Origin: Paulinella micropora
Lineage: Eukaryota; Cercozoa; Imbricatea; Euglyphida
Length of the DNA: 64,000 nt
Reading direction: 5' to 3'
Assembly (NCBI GenBank): GCA_009731375.1
Contig: BJOX01000202.1
Span: forward strand, 288,608-352,607
Part shown: piece by piece, positions 20,910 through 32,022 of the stretch
Position numbering within the stretch: position 1 is the first letter of the stretch
Layout of the letters: each line of letters begins with the position of its first letter
The notes under the pieces: generated by a model
Told to the model about the DNA's origin: nothing
Seen by the model: the letters and a program-made list of their open reading frames with translations, nothing else
Databases searched by the model: none
Program-made: the position numbers and the translations under genes

Positions 20910-21980
20910 TTGGACGTGGTATCAAACTCCCCTCATTTTTTTTTTATGTCACCGCTGGCAGCGCAAGAATCGAAAAAACTACTAACTACTAACTCGAAGC
21001 TGGTGCGTGGAGTGCAGCAACAGCTAATGGAAAAACGTGTGCTACCTAGTGAAACTAGGCCTGATGCAACCTCACGTGTGGCACGGCATGGTCTAGGTGC
21101 AGGCCAAGTGCAAGTAACCGTAGGGACGCGAACCAACTCGCGCGGATATTCCAATTTAAAAAGCTTGTTTACAGCTTTTCCTGGCCGAGCAAGCGGTGAA
21201 TCGTTAGACTATTTGTTTCTGCCGACTCTTTTGACAACCACACACCAAGTGGGTAATGCATCGGACGTAGATGAACAAAAGTTTCTCACGTACCCGTATC
21301 ACGCGGACATCTACCAAACACTGTGGACCAGCAACAGAAGAGACTTGGAGACAAAGCAACAGCAATGGTTGAGTGACTGGGAACTCGCCAAATTTCCTGT
21401 CCGACATCTTCTTTCACACCTCCTGCGTTTGGAAACATATTTGGTAGTGCCTAACCCAGGAATTCGTGTCTTGACGCGTTCTGCGTGTGAAGTGGGCACG
21501 GTGCTATGCTCTGAAATCATATGTTTCGGTGACCCTCGGTTTTCCCACGTACTCCATACATGTTTCTGTTCCAAGATGCAAGCAGATGAGACGTCCTTGA
21601 CTCTAGTTCCTGCTGAAACGTCAGGGTTGAGAGCGGGAATTTCTTTTGTCCCTTCGCATTGGCTGACTGTGATCGAGCGCACAACCCAAAAAAGAAACGC
21701 AAATTCTCATCTGGCTTTGATCGTTTTGGGTTCTGATGCAAGAATGGAAAACTTCCTTCAATTTCTTATCAAGAAATCTCTAAGTACACCAGAAGAAACT
21801 CACAAATACTTCTTCGAGAACCAACTCCGACTACAAGTCAACGTGGTTGCAACAAAAACTTTGTTGAAGGACAATGCTGTAAAGTTGTACACTAGCAAAC
21901 AAGATTCCATCGCGAAGTCAGAGAAATTACGCGAGTGTAGTTGTTGTAAGAAGAACGAAAACGATTACATGGACGATTAA
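20910..21980 (+). CDS. Hypothetical protein, 356 codons
   Basis: The longest non-repetitive frame in this part. Composition is normal for protein, and the middle (GIRVLTRSACEVGTVLCSEI, FGDPRFSHVLHTCFCSK, GISFVPSHWLTVIERT) suggests a beta-rich fold with several Cys. The C-terminus has CSCCKKNE. An upstream in-frame start lies within a repeated ataactatcgcttcaccacc word (about 20,858-20,897), so the true start is uncertain. I do not recognise a family. Its mixed base composition resembles neither the viral block nor the LINE. Confidence 0.4.
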   Translation: MDVVSNSPHFFFMSPLAAQESKKLLTTNSKLVRGVQQQLMEKRVLPSETRPDATSRVARHGLGAGQVQVTVGTRTNSRGYSNLKSLFTAFPGRASGESLDYLFLPTLLTTTHQVGNASDVDEQKFLTYPYHADIYQTLWTSNRRDLETKQQQWLSDWELAKFPVRHLLSHLLRLETYLVVPNPGIRVLTRSACEVGTVLCSEIICFGDPRFSHVLHTCFCSKMQADETSLTLVPAETSGLRAGISFVPSHWLTVIERTTQKRNANSHLALIVLGSDARMENFLQFLIKKSLSTPEETHKYFFENQLRLQVNVVATKTLLKDNAVKLYTSKQDSIAKSEKLRECSCCKKNENDYMDD

Positions 21981-21999
21981 ATCCCGATAATTCCTGATC

Positions 22000-22101
22000 A
22001 AGATCCAAACAGATTAAAATAAAGTAATAGCTTCTCATTAACAGAAAACAATTGTTGCGAATACTTCTTGCAAACACAGAACTTGTAATATTATTATTAA
22101 A

Positions 22102-22134
<33 letters not shown>

Positions 22135-22880
22135 GTTATTATTATTATTATTATTATTACTTTGTAACTAGTAAGTAAAATTTAGTAATATTTAACATAC
22201 TTGCTAAAGAAATTTTGTTGTTATACAGTCACGCGATATTTTATTAAACAAAGTGTTCCTGACCATTCAAGGCTATTGCTAATTATAAAGAATCTTGCTG
22301 AACACGATGTCCAGCTTCAGAATCACCGACTTCAAGTAACTTCAAGTAACTTCAAGTATTAGTTTTCCAGCTAAGTACGTATGCTTTGTGTGAGAGCAGC
22401 AAACTCAGACAAAATCAAGTCCACCTTGAATCATTTATTAATGTATATGTAGAGAGAGAGAGAGAGAGTTCATTAATATTGAAAAGCATGTAGTGTACTT
22501 GAACCTTATGATCATGTCAAGAATTCCAGCATTAGATTATATTATATGACAGTATTATTAAATCATTCAAGTCTACTGTTTTAGTTGTATTCATATGAAT
22601 ATTGTATTGCTGGTCATATTAATAGCAGTATTACTTTTAATAGTGAAATGTTATTCAAGTTATTGAAACTTAAATCATACATTGAAACTTTAACTGGTAG
22701 TAGTAGTATTGGTATCAATAGTAGTATTAGTATCAATAGTAGTAGTAGTAGTAATAGTAATAGCCGACCTCGACCTAAGCGCCGACCTCGACCTAAGTCA
22801 GGAGATGTCGTGGTGGGTGTAACGTGTAGTGGGAAGCGTGGTGAAGAAGTCGTGGTGAAAGTTTGGGGGGGAGGGAGCAA
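22000..22880. other. AT-rich sequence with ATT and AGT microsatellites
   Basis: AT-rich spacer with (ATT)n at 22,090-22,160, a short triplicated acttcaagta near 22,333 and an (AGT)n-like tract at 22,695-22,765. No gene seen. Confidence 0.6.
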
Positions 22881-22914
22881 GTTTGGGGGCGAGCTGTACG
22901 TTACTTACTTTGAG

Positions 22915-22941
22915 TACATACATACAATTACATACATACAA

Positions 22942-22972
<31 letters not shown>

Positions 22973-24452
22973 CATACACACGTACCTATATACATACATA
23001 CATTCAACATACATACATACATACATACATGCATGCATACATACATACATACATACGCAGATACACAGATACATACATACGCATACATACATACATACAA
23101 TACATAAGACATACATACACACATACACAGATACATGCATACATACATACATACATGCATGCATACATACATACATACATACATACATACACACATACAT
23201 ACATACGCATACATACATACATACATACAAAACATAAAACATACATACACACCTACACAGATACATGCATGCATACATACATACATACATGCATGCATGC
23301 ATACATACATACATACATACATACATGCATGCATACATGCATACGTACATGCTTACATACGTACGTGCATACATACATACATACATACATACGTTTGTAC
23401 AGACGTACATGCATGAATACGTACATAAATGCATACATGCATACATACATACATACGTACGTACATACATACATACATACATTCAAACACACGTATATAC
23501 ATACATACATACATACGTACGTACATACATACATACATACATACATACACACATCCTTTATACATACATACATACATACATACACACATACACATACACA
23601 TACACAGATACATACACAGATACATACACAGATACATACATACATGCATACATGCATACATGCATACATGCATACATACGTACGTGCATGCATACATATA
23701 TCAATACATACATACATACATACGTTTGTGCAGACGTACATCATAAATACGTACATAAATACATACATAAATACATATATACATACATACATACATACAT
23801 ACATACATGTACGCATACATACGTACGTGCATACATACATACATACATACATACATGCATGCATACATAGATTCATATATAGGTAAAGACGTACATGCAT
23901 ACATACATACACACATACACACATACATACATACATACATACATGCATGCATACATGCATGCATACATGCATGCACACGTGCATACATACATACATACAT
24001 ACATACATGCATACATACATACATATATACCATACATGCACACACATACATACGTACGTATACGTACATACGTACATACGTACATACGTACATACGTACA
24101 TACGTACATACGTACATACATACACAAATACATACACAAATACATATACACATGCATACATACATACATACATACACACATACACAGATACATGCATACA
24201 TACATACATACATACATACATACATGCATACATACGTACGTGCATACATACATACATAGATACGTACATACATACATACATACATACATACGTTTGTACA
24301 GACGTACATGCATAAATGAGAGAGTAATACTATGAGAGAGAGCAAGAGAGAGAGCAAGAGAGAGAGAGCAAGAGAGAGAGAGAGAGCAAGAGAGAGAGAG
24401 AGAGAGCAAGAGAGAGAGAGAGAGAGAGAGCAAGAGAGAGAGAGAGAGCAAC

Positions 24453-24521
<69 letters not shown>

Positions 24522-24554
24522 GAGAGAGTGAGAAAGAGAGAGAGAGAGAAAGAA

Positions 24555-24599
<45 letters not shown>

Positions 24600-24606
24600 T
24601 AAAGAA

Positions 24607-24645
<39 letters not shown>

Positions 24646-24694
24646 TAAAGAAAGAGAGAGAGAGAGAAAGAAAGAGAAAGAGAGAGATAAAAAA

Positions 24695-24790
<96 letters not shown>

Positions 24791-24820
24791 GGAGAGAGAG
24801 AGAGAGAGAGAGAGGAAAGA
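22915..24820. repeat. CATA array followed by GA array
   Basis: About 1.4 kb of (CATA)n with CGTA, GCAT and CAGA variants, then about 500 bp of (GA)n. A longer word, acgtttgtacagacgtacat, recurs near 23,391, 23,722 and 24,290, showing a higher-order unit. All long ORFs here (up to 433 codons of HTYIHTYI or YVCMYVCM) are repeat artefacts. Confidence 0.95.
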
Positions 24821-25037
24821 CTTGAGAGACCAAGAGAAACGCTTTCCCTTCTTTCGCTCTTTTCCTATTACTTGGTTTGCTTGACTTTGTAATTTTAATT
24901 TCTTGTCATTAAAGTTCACAGACAGAGACACAGATAGAATAGGAAAATGCAAGAATTCGAAAAGCGACTCCAATACAATCGAAACATGACAAGTGCGAAA
25001 TGCCGGGCAAGGCTGTTGCGTTGATTCTCGAGAAATT

Positions 25038-25392
25038 AGTCCTGACGATTTTAAAAGGCAGTTTCAGAAATGGGCCCGCGCTTTCGACGAGTGACCACTT
25101 GTCAAAATGGCCGGCCCGCACCAAAAAAATATTCAACTGGAGTCCTGACGATTTTAAAAGGCAGCTTCAAAAATGGGCCCGCGCCTTCGACGAGTGACCA
25201 CTTGTCAAAATGGCCGGCCCGCACCAAAAAAATTCAACTGTAGTCCTGACGACTTTAAGAGTACTTGAGTGAATACGCCTCAATTGCATGCGGGCCGGCC
25301 AAAAGGACAAGTGGTCCACTCGTCGAATGCGCGGGCCCATTTTTGAAACTGCCTTTTAAAATCGTCAGGACTGCAGTTGAATATTTTTCTTG
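25038..25392. repeat. Direct plus inverted ~100-bp repeats (foldback)
   Basis: Two direct copies of a unit of about 102 bp start at 25,038 and 25,141 (agtcctgacgattttaaaag ... caccaaaaaaattcaac). An inverted copy lies at about 25,289-25,390, reading gcgggcccatttttgaaact and ttttaaaatcgtcaggactg. The second direct copy and the inverted copy could pair as a stem of about 95 bp with a loop near 50 nt. It may be a small foldback or MITE-like element. No ORF is credible. Confidence 0.75.
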
Positions 25393-25684
25393 GATTGCAT
25401 TCGTTCCGGTACTACTCCTCCCTCTCTCGCTCATCTCTTCTTCTTCGTTTTTATTGAGAGAACAATTTTTACAATCGGACTCAAGGATCGTCCACGTGAA
25501 AAGTATAGCTATTAAGTCATACCTTTATCTAAGGTGGAAACCTAGTTATTAAATCGAGCGTATTAATTGAAAGTATTAATATTAGGTCGCTTGGTATTAA
25601 TCTTATTAATATTAATGTTTATGTTTAGATATGTTGCGTAATATGTAGCTTAAGTATTCATGTTATTAATATTAATGTTTATGT

Positions 25685-25890
25685 NNNNNNNNNNNNNNNN
25701 NNNNNNNNNNNNNNNNNNNNNNNNNNNNNNNNNNNNNNNNNNNNNNNNNNNNNNNNNNNNNNNNNNNNNNNNNNNNNNNNNNNNNNNNNNNNNNNNNNNN
25801 NNNNNNNNNNNNNNNNNNNNNNNNNNNNNNNNNNNNNNNNNNNNNNNNNNNNNNNNNNNNNNNNNNNNNNNNNNNNNNNNNNNNNNNNNN
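25685..25890. other. Assembly gap (206 N)
   Basis: Run of N just beyond the 3' end of the LINE, inside AT-rich sequence where tattaatattaatgtttatg is repeated. Confidence 1.
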
Positions 25891-25961
25891 TTTTTTTATA
25901 TGAACTTATTTATGCATATATAAATATATATATGTATGCATATAAGTTAATTATTAATTAA

Positions 25962-28900
25962 TTAATTAATTTTTTTTTTGTTTTTGATGTTTTGTGTGTG
26001 TGTGTGTGTGTGTGTGTTGTAGTCATTGTTGTTATTATTATCATTATTATTATTATGTTTTTGTTGTTCTAGGAGGTGAGCTTTTATCCGCTTTTTGAAG
26101 ATGTTGAGTGATGTTGTGTCCTTGATATCTTGTGGGAGTTGGTTCCATTGATGCAGGAACAGTTTTGTTTGATATGGGGTGTTGTGGTCGATGAATAAGT
26201 TGCTTTTGATTGAGTGTCGAGTATGGTATGAATGGATATGATTTGTTGGGGTGAAGGTGTTGTCGTGTAGTGGTCTGTTGAGTTCTTTGGCGGGATGGAT
26301 GAATGGGTGGATTTCTATACAAACTCTTAGTTTATATAGTTGAGTGATATCAAGGATTTCGAGTTGGTCGAGGAGCGGTTTAGTATGTGATCGGTAATGA
26401 GTCTTGGCTATTATTCTGATGATTTTTTTATGTATTTTTATGAGTGGTTGTATGTATTTTTTGTTTTTGTCATGGGTCCCCCAGATGGAGATGTGTTGAA
26501 TGAGATGAGGGAAGATGTGCGTGTAGTATAGTTGTTTCATGATTGTTGTGTGGAGAAATTGTTGTGCGTATCGGAGAGAAGTGATTGTTGGCTGTAGTTT
26601 GCGTATGATGTTGCTTATGTGTTGATTGTATCGCAGGTTGTGTTGGAGTGTTATGCCTAGTAGTTTGGCATGTTTACATTGTTCAAGTGTGTAGTTGTTT
26701 ATGTTTATTGTTACGTTCTGTTTGGTTTTGTGGAAGATTGTGTATGTTGTTTTGGTTGGGTTTGGTACGAGGTTGTTGGAGTGGAAGTAGTTGATTAGTT
26801 TGGTTATTTCTGTCTGTGTTTTTTGTTGTAGGTTGTTGGGTGATTTTGCTGTTATTATAAGTGTTGTGTCGTCTGCATATGTGTATACTGTTCCTTGTTT
26901 TATTATGTTTATAATGTCATTAATATATAGCAAAAAGAAAGTAGTAGATAGCGTGCTGCCTTGCGGAATGCCATGTGTTATAGTGCGTTTGTGTGATTTT
27001 GCGTGCTGTGTGTGTACTTCTTGAGCTCGGTTTGAAAAGTAGGATGCAAAGAAATTAACAGTGTCTTCGGAAAAATTGAAGTTTGTCCTGAGTTTCTTAA
27101 TTAACTTTGCATGTTCTACTGTGTCGTAGGCTTTTGACAAGTCTACGTAAAGCGCTAGCACGAGTTCTTCTCTGTCTTTGTGTTTGTGTATTTGGTTTAG
27201 GATAGTCTGGACTGTCATTGTCGTGTTTGAGTTCGGGCGGAAGGCGTATTGCGTATGTGATATTATGTTATGTTTCGTTAGATGGTCCATGACTTGTTTA
27301 TTTATTATTGTGTCGAAGATTTTAGCTATTATTGGTAGTAATGAAATAGGTCTGTAGTTTACTGGCATGCTTGTGTCGCTAGCTTTGTATATTTCTATTA
27401 CTTTAGTTGTTTTTAGTGCATCTGGGTAACTATTTTCCTTTATTGCTTTATTAAATAGTTCTGTGAGCGTGGGTGCGATGTAAGTGTGCATGTCTTTTAT
27501 TATTGCAGGCTTTATTTTATATATGTCTTCTGCTTTGTCTCTGTTTATGTTTTTGAGTGTTTTTTGTACTGTGTCCTGTGTTATAGTTTGTAGTTTGAAG
27601 CTAGGGTGTGTGTGTGTCTCTGCCGCTACAATTTCTTCCTGTTCTATCTTTGGTATGTTGTTGCTTGTTTTCTTGCCTATTGTTATGTAATGATCGTTGA
27701 ATGCATTTGCTATGTCTGTTGGGTCTGTGTATGTTTTGTTGTTGTAGTACGCTACTGCTGGTGATTTTCTTGGTGGTTTGTTGTTTGGGACTAGTTCTTT
27801 GAGTTTTCTGTGTTGTTTCTTCGGATTGTATTTGTTTTCTTCTAGTACTCTCATTATTTCTTCTTGCTTTGCTTTGTGTATTATTTTGTTTACTTTGTAT
27901 TTGTGTGTTGTGTAAGCTCGCTTGTTTTCTACCGTTGGGTTATCTTTCCATCTATTGTATAGCGCGTGTCGTTTTCTTATTTGTCTTTTTATTTTTGGTT
28001 TACACCAGCTTTTTCTTCTGTTGCTTTGTTTGGGCTTCCTCTCATAGTGTTCTATAACTTTTGTTATTGTTGACTGTAGCTCTCGAAATTTTTGGTTTGT
28101 GTCTGTGTTTTCTGTGCCTTGTGCTATGTATTCTAGCTGTGTTTTTAGGTCTGCTATTATAGATTCTCTGTGTTTGTTGTAATTGCTGTTTGTAAGTCTT
28201 GGTGTCACGTCTGTGTCTGGTTTGTTTGTTCGTGTATGTATTATTGCGTATATTGGGTGATGGTCAGATATGCATGGGCTGATTATGTTTGATTCAATGT
28301 CGGTGTTGATGTTGGTGAGTATCATGTCAATGAGCGTGCTTGAGTTGTGGTGTATGTCGTGTCGTGTTGCTTTGTTTATTGTCGTGTATAGATTGTTATG
28401 TATAATGAACTCATGCATATCTGTGTGCGGTTTGTGTATGTTGTCTAGGAGATTATAATTAAGGTCTCCCACTATTGTTATTGTGCTTGCTGGTGCTTTG
28501 TGTAGAATGTTGTCTATTCTATTCTGAAGCGCCTGTATAAAATCTTTATCGTGATTTTTGAGCGGGCGTCTATACATACCTATTATTGTGTGTATTGGCT
28601 TGCTTTTTAGCTTATTATTATATATTTGTATGATTAGAGGTGTTTGGCATGACTGTGATATGTTTTGTTTTTTGTCTATTGTGATATGCATGTTGCTTTT
28701 GTAGTAGATTGAGATGTCTATGTGATGTTCTGCAGTGTACATGGGAATGGGGAATGTATTATTGCTGATTGGTTGTTGGATGTAGTTGTCTGTGAGTATG
28801 ATGATGTCTGGTTGGAAGTGTAGTAGTTGGAGTTGTATAAGTAGATGTTGGTGGTGTGCTTTGAGTGAGTGGATGTTGGTGTGGTAAATGCTGAGTGTTG

Positions 28901-29075
28901 TGTTATGTTTATTATTGATATTATTGTTATTATTATTATAATTATTATTATTAATTTTGTTTTCTTTTTCTATTTTTTTCTTATCATATGCAAGCTCGAC
29001 GTAGGGTATTAGGGATTGTGGGAGAAGGCGGTGGTGTATGATATTGTCTGGGGGTTTCTGTGGTAATGTAGTCAT
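25962..29075 (-). CDS. LINE ORF2: endonuclease-reverse transcriptase
   Basis: 1037 codons. Residues about 60-290 form an APE-type endonuclease: IYHTNIHSLK, PDIIILTDNYI, GMYRRP, IVGDLNYNLLD (Asp and Asn of the active site) and CISDHHPIYA. The region about 330-440 is Lys/Arg-rich. Residues about 500-790 are reverse transcriptase: NYRPISLLPIIAKIFD, LYVDLSKAYDTVEH, GIPQGSTLSTTFF and the catalytic YADDTTLII. The C-terminus has HSYHTRHSIKSNLF and WNQLPQDIK, usual in CR1/Jockey-like ORF2. The protein nicks target DNA and copies the element RNA in place. A poly-Asn run at residues 43-55 comes from an (AAT)n tract. The start ATG overlaps the ORF1 stop. Confidence 0.92.
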   Translation of the reverse strand: MTTLPQKPPDNIIHHRLLPQSLIPYVELAYDKKKIEKENKINNNNYNNNNNNINNKHNTTLSIYHTNIHSLKAHHQHLLIQLQLLHFQPDIIILTDNYIQQPISNNTFPIPMYTAEHHIDISIYYKSNMHITIDKKQNISQSCQTPLIIQIYNNKLKSKPIHTIIGMYRRPLKNHDKDFIQALQNRIDNILHKAPASTITIVGDLNYNLLDNIHKPHTDMHEFIIHNNLYTTINKATRHDIHHNSSTLIDMILTNINTDIESNIISPCISDHHPIYAIIHTRTNKPDTDVTPRLTNSNYNKHRESIIADLKTQLEYIAQGTENTDTNQKFRELQSTITKVIEHYERKPKQSNRRKSWCKPKIKRQIRKRHALYNRWKDNPTVENKRAYTTHKYKVNKIIHKAKQEEIMRVLEENKYNPKKQHRKLKELVPNNKPPRKSPAVAYYNNKTYTDPTDIANAFNDHYITIGKKTSNNIPKIEQEEIVAAETHTHPSFKLQTITQDTVQKTLKNINRDKAEDIYKIKPAIIKDMHTYIAPTLTELFNKAIKENSYPDALKTTKVIEIYKASDTSMPVNYRPISLLPIIAKIFDTIINKQVMDHLTKHNIISHTQYAFRPNSNTTMTVQTILNQIHKHKDREELVLALYVDLSKAYDTVEHAKLIKKLRTNFNFSEDTVNFFASYFSNRAQEVHTQHAKSHKRTITHGIPQGSTLSTTFFLLYINDIINIIKQGTVYTYADDTTLIITAKSPNNLQQKTQTEITKLINYFHSNNLVPNPTKTTYTIFHKTKQNVTININNYTLEQCKHAKLLGITLQHNLRYNQHISNIIRKLQPTITSLRYAQQFLHTTIMKQLYYTHIFPHLIQHISIWGTHDKNKKYIQPLIKIHKKIIRIIAKTHYRSHTKPLLDQLEILDITQLYKLRVCIEIHPFIHPAKELNRPLHDNTFTPTNHIHSYHTRHSIKSNLFIDHNTPYQTKLFLHQWNQLPQDIKDTTSLNIFKKRIKAHLLEQQKHNNNNDNNNNNDYNTHTHTHTQNIKNKKKIN

Positions 29076-30622
29076 TATGGTGTTTGTGTGTTTCCGTTTT
29101 TCTGTGCTTTGTTCGGTGGTGTTGATGATGACGATGATGATGATGATGATGATGATGAAGATGGTTGGAGTAGACCATATTGTTCTTTGATGATATTAAT
29201 ATCTTCATATGTTTCGATCATCAATCGCTCTTCTGTGGTTTGGTCTTTGAAGAATACCTCGCCGTCCCTTGTCCAGACGAAGATAGTGCATCCAGTTGCT
29301 GCTGTCAGTTCTTTCTTTAACTGGAGGGCCTGTTTGAAGAGAGAAAGTTGCGTAGGTGTTAGGCTTTCGTTTATAAAGATGTTGAATGGTTGTTTGTGTT
29401 GTTTGAGGTGTGTGCCTGTCCAATCGATAGTGTCGTGTTTGAGGGGTTGGTTTGGGTTGTGTTTTTTGAATGTGTTCTTGAGTTGGTTTGAGGCGAAGCG
29501 CAGGATGATTGTAGGTGGGTGTTGGTGTTTTTTTCGTGTCGGTTTGTTGCTTTTTGCGCGGAAGCATTTTATAATGTTATCGGGGTTGTATGGTATGCCT
29601 TTTGCTTCGAACATAGCTTTTACGATTTGTTTTGTGTCTTCTTTTGGTGTGTATGGGATTCCTGTGATAATTAGCTCGCAGGTTGGGTCGCTTTCTTTCA
29701 GATTGGCCTTCAGCTGTTGCTTGTCTTCGCCGCGCTGTTCGTTGATTTGGATGTTTCGTAGGAACTTAGTTCCTGTGTTCTGTAATATCGACCATTGTCC
29801 CATGGGTGGTGGTGGCTCAACTTTGGAGTTGCGTTCTTGTTGGGTTTTGAGATCTTTGATCTGATGGAGTATTTCGCTGGCGTTTAGTCGTAGAGAGTCC
29901 ACTTCCGCTGAGAGTCTCGACAAGTCGCTTTCCTGAGTTTTGATTTGCTGTTCGTGTTGATTGATCTTGGTTTGGGTTAGCTCATTTTTGTGGGCCTGGG
30001 TTTGGTGCTGAGTGTCGAGTTTAGTTTCTAGTTCGTTTGTTTTGGTGTGGAGTTTCGTCTCCAGTTCGTTTGTTTTGGTGTGGAGTTGTTTGATTTCCTC
30101 TGCAAGTTGGTTTCTGTTGAGTTTTTGTTCTTGTTTGATCGTGTTGATCATGGGGGCGATCACAGTTGTCATTGAATGCATGATCATCTCTTGGATTTGT
30201 TGGAGGGTCAGTGGTAGCGTGGTTGTTAGCGTTGTTTTGCATGAGTCTGTGTTGTTGGCTGGGTTGGGTTGGTTGTTGTTTGGATCCGTTGGTGTTTCAG
30301 GTGGCGAGTTTGTGGTAAGCTGGGTGGTTTCACCTTCCGCTTTGTCGTTGGTTTTTTTGGGTGTTGCTGTTGGGGAGGTGTTGGCGGGGGTACGTTCAGT
30401 ATTGTCCTCGTTTGCGTCTTCTTCCTCGTCGCTCCAGTCCGTTTGCACACTGTTGGTGGCTTCACTTCCTTTTTTTCTGAGTTTGTTGGCTTTTTTTAGC
30501 CGCTTTTTTTGCTTGCGAGAGAGGGTGATAGTTCCGTTGTTTGTTTCGGATGTTTCTTCCTGGGTTTCTTGGGCTCTTTGTGGGCTTTTATGCGATTTTC
30601 GTTTTTTTGCTTGGGACGCCAT
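29075..30622 (-). CDS. LINE ORF1: RNA-binding coiled-coil protein
   Basis: 515 codons. The N-terminus is basic (KKRKSHKSPQ, SRKQKKRLKKANKLRKKG). A low-complexity Thr/Pro/Asn region leads to a coiled coil at residues about 165-270, with the unit HTKTNELETKL in tandem. The C-terminal domain (CELIITGIPYTPKEDTKQ, PPTIILRFASN, IFINESLTPTQLSLFKQA, GCTIFVWTRDGEVFF) matches the fold often called FP-like or transposase-22-like in invertebrate LINE ORF1 proteins. A poly-Ser run precedes the end. It presumably trimerises and coats the element RNA. Stop TAA shares an A with the ORF2 start. Confidence 0.85.
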   Translation of the reverse strand: MASQAKKRKSHKSPQRAQETQEETSETNNGTITLSRKQKKRLKKANKLRKKGSEATNSVQTDWSDEEEDANEDNTERTPANTSPTATPKKTNDKAEGETTQLTTNSPPETPTDPNNNQPNPANNTDSCKTTLTTTLPLTLQQIQEMIMHSMTTVIAPMINTIKQEQKLNRNQLAEEIKQLHTKTNELETKLHTKTNELETKLDTQHQTQAHKNELTQTKINQHEQQIKTQESDLSRLSAEVDSLRLNASEILHQIKDLKTQQERNSKVEPPPPMGQWSILQNTGTKFLRNIQINEQRGEDKQQLKANLKESDPTCELIITGIPYTPKEDTKQIVKAMFEAKGIPYNPDNIIKCFRAKSNKPTRKKHQHPPTIILRFASNQLKNTFKKHNPNQPLKHDTIDWTGTHLKQHKQPFNIFINESLTPTQLSLFKQALQLKKELTAATGCTIFVWTRDGEVFFKDQTTEERLMIETYEDINIIKEQYGLLQPSSSSSSSSSSSSSTPPNKAQKNGNTQTP

Positions 30623-30639
30623 TTGCCCAATGTTGTAAC

Positions 30640-31055
30640 GGTCTCTCTCTCTCTCTTTTACACATCTCGCTGTCTATCTATCTATCTATCTGTCTATCTA
30701 TCTATCTCTCTCTTTCTCTTCTCTCTCTCTCTCTATCTCTCTATCTTGCTCTCTATCTATCTCTATCTCTCTATCTCTCTATCTCTCTCTCTATCTATCT
30801 CTCTCTCTCTCTCTTTATCTCTCTCTCTTTATATATCTCTCTCTCTTTATCTCTCTCTCTCTCTCTTTATCTCTCTCTCTCTTTATCTCTCTCTCTCTCT
30901 TTATCTCTCTCTTTATCTCTCTCCCTCCCTCTCTCTCTCTCTCTCTCTCTTTATCTCTCTCTCTCTCTCTTTATCTCTCTCTTTATCTCTCTCTCTCTCT
31001 CTCTCTTTATCTCTCTCTTTATCTCTCTCTCTCTCTATCTCTCTCTATCTCTCTA

Positions 31056-31086
<31 letters not shown>

Positions 31087-31384
31087 CTCTCTTTATCTCT
31101 CTCTCTCTTTATCTCTCTCTCTCTCTCTTGTATGTATGTGTGTATGTATGTATGTATGTATGTATGTACCTGTGTGTGTGTGTATGTATGCATGTATGTA
31201 TGCATGTATCTATATATGCAAGTATCTATGTATGCATGCATGCGTGTAAGTATGTTTGTATCACAGTATGTATGTATGTATGTACGTATGTACGTATGTA
31301 TTTATGCATGTATGTATGTGTATGTATGCATCTATGTACGTTTGTATGTATCTATGTTTGCATGCATATGCATGCGTGTAAGTA

Positions 31385-31424
<40 letters not shown>

Positions 31425-31915
31425 TTTATATATATATATTCTTATATATATACATATATGTATATATATATATGCGTGTGTGTGTGTGTGTGAGTGTGAG
31501 TGTGCGTGTGCATGCATGTATGTATGTAACATTGTGTGTGTACGTACGTATGTCTGCATGTGCATGAATGTGTCTATGTATGTATGTATGTATGTATGTA
31601 TGTATGTGCGTATTTATGAATGTATGTGTGTGTGATGGATCTCTCTATCTTATGTACGTATGCGTGCATGCATGTATGTTTGTACGTATGTATGTATTGA
31701 TGTATCTCTCTATCCCTCTACCTATGTCTTTCTCTTTGTCTCATAATGAATTTAACCTTATGTATAATATTATTAACAATTTTCTATGCATACACCTGTC
31801 CACATTGTTCAATATATGTTTGTTGGTATAGGCACCATGGAAAAAACGACTAGTGCTGCTAATACCAGCACCTCTTCTAGTACCTCTGATGCAGTTGCCT
31901 CCACTGTTGAAACTG

Positions 31916-31952
<37 letters not shown>

Positions 31953-31990
31953 CATGTATCAATCTATCTATCTATGTATCTATCTATCTC

Positions 31991-32022
<32 letters not shown>

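Larger units (their letters stand above)
25940..30622 (-). mobile_element. Non-LTR retrotransposon (LINE), both ORFs open
   Basis: A minus-strand element with ORF1 (515 codons) and ORF2 (1037 codons) overlapping at TAATG. ORF2 has an N-terminal apurinic endonuclease and a central reverse transcriptase and no RNase H, as in CR1/L2/Jockey-type elements. The 3' side ends in an A run and TTAA repeats (25,946-25,975), like the short microsatellite tails of that group. The 5' side abuts a CT/CTAT microsatellite at 30,640. Because both frames are open it looks recent. Confidence 0.9.

Noticed and set aside
22585-24315. Very long ORFs of HTYIHTYI and YVCMYVCM repeats on both strands
   Set aside because: They are translations of (CATA)n and (TATG)n, open in several frames because the repeat lacks stop codons.
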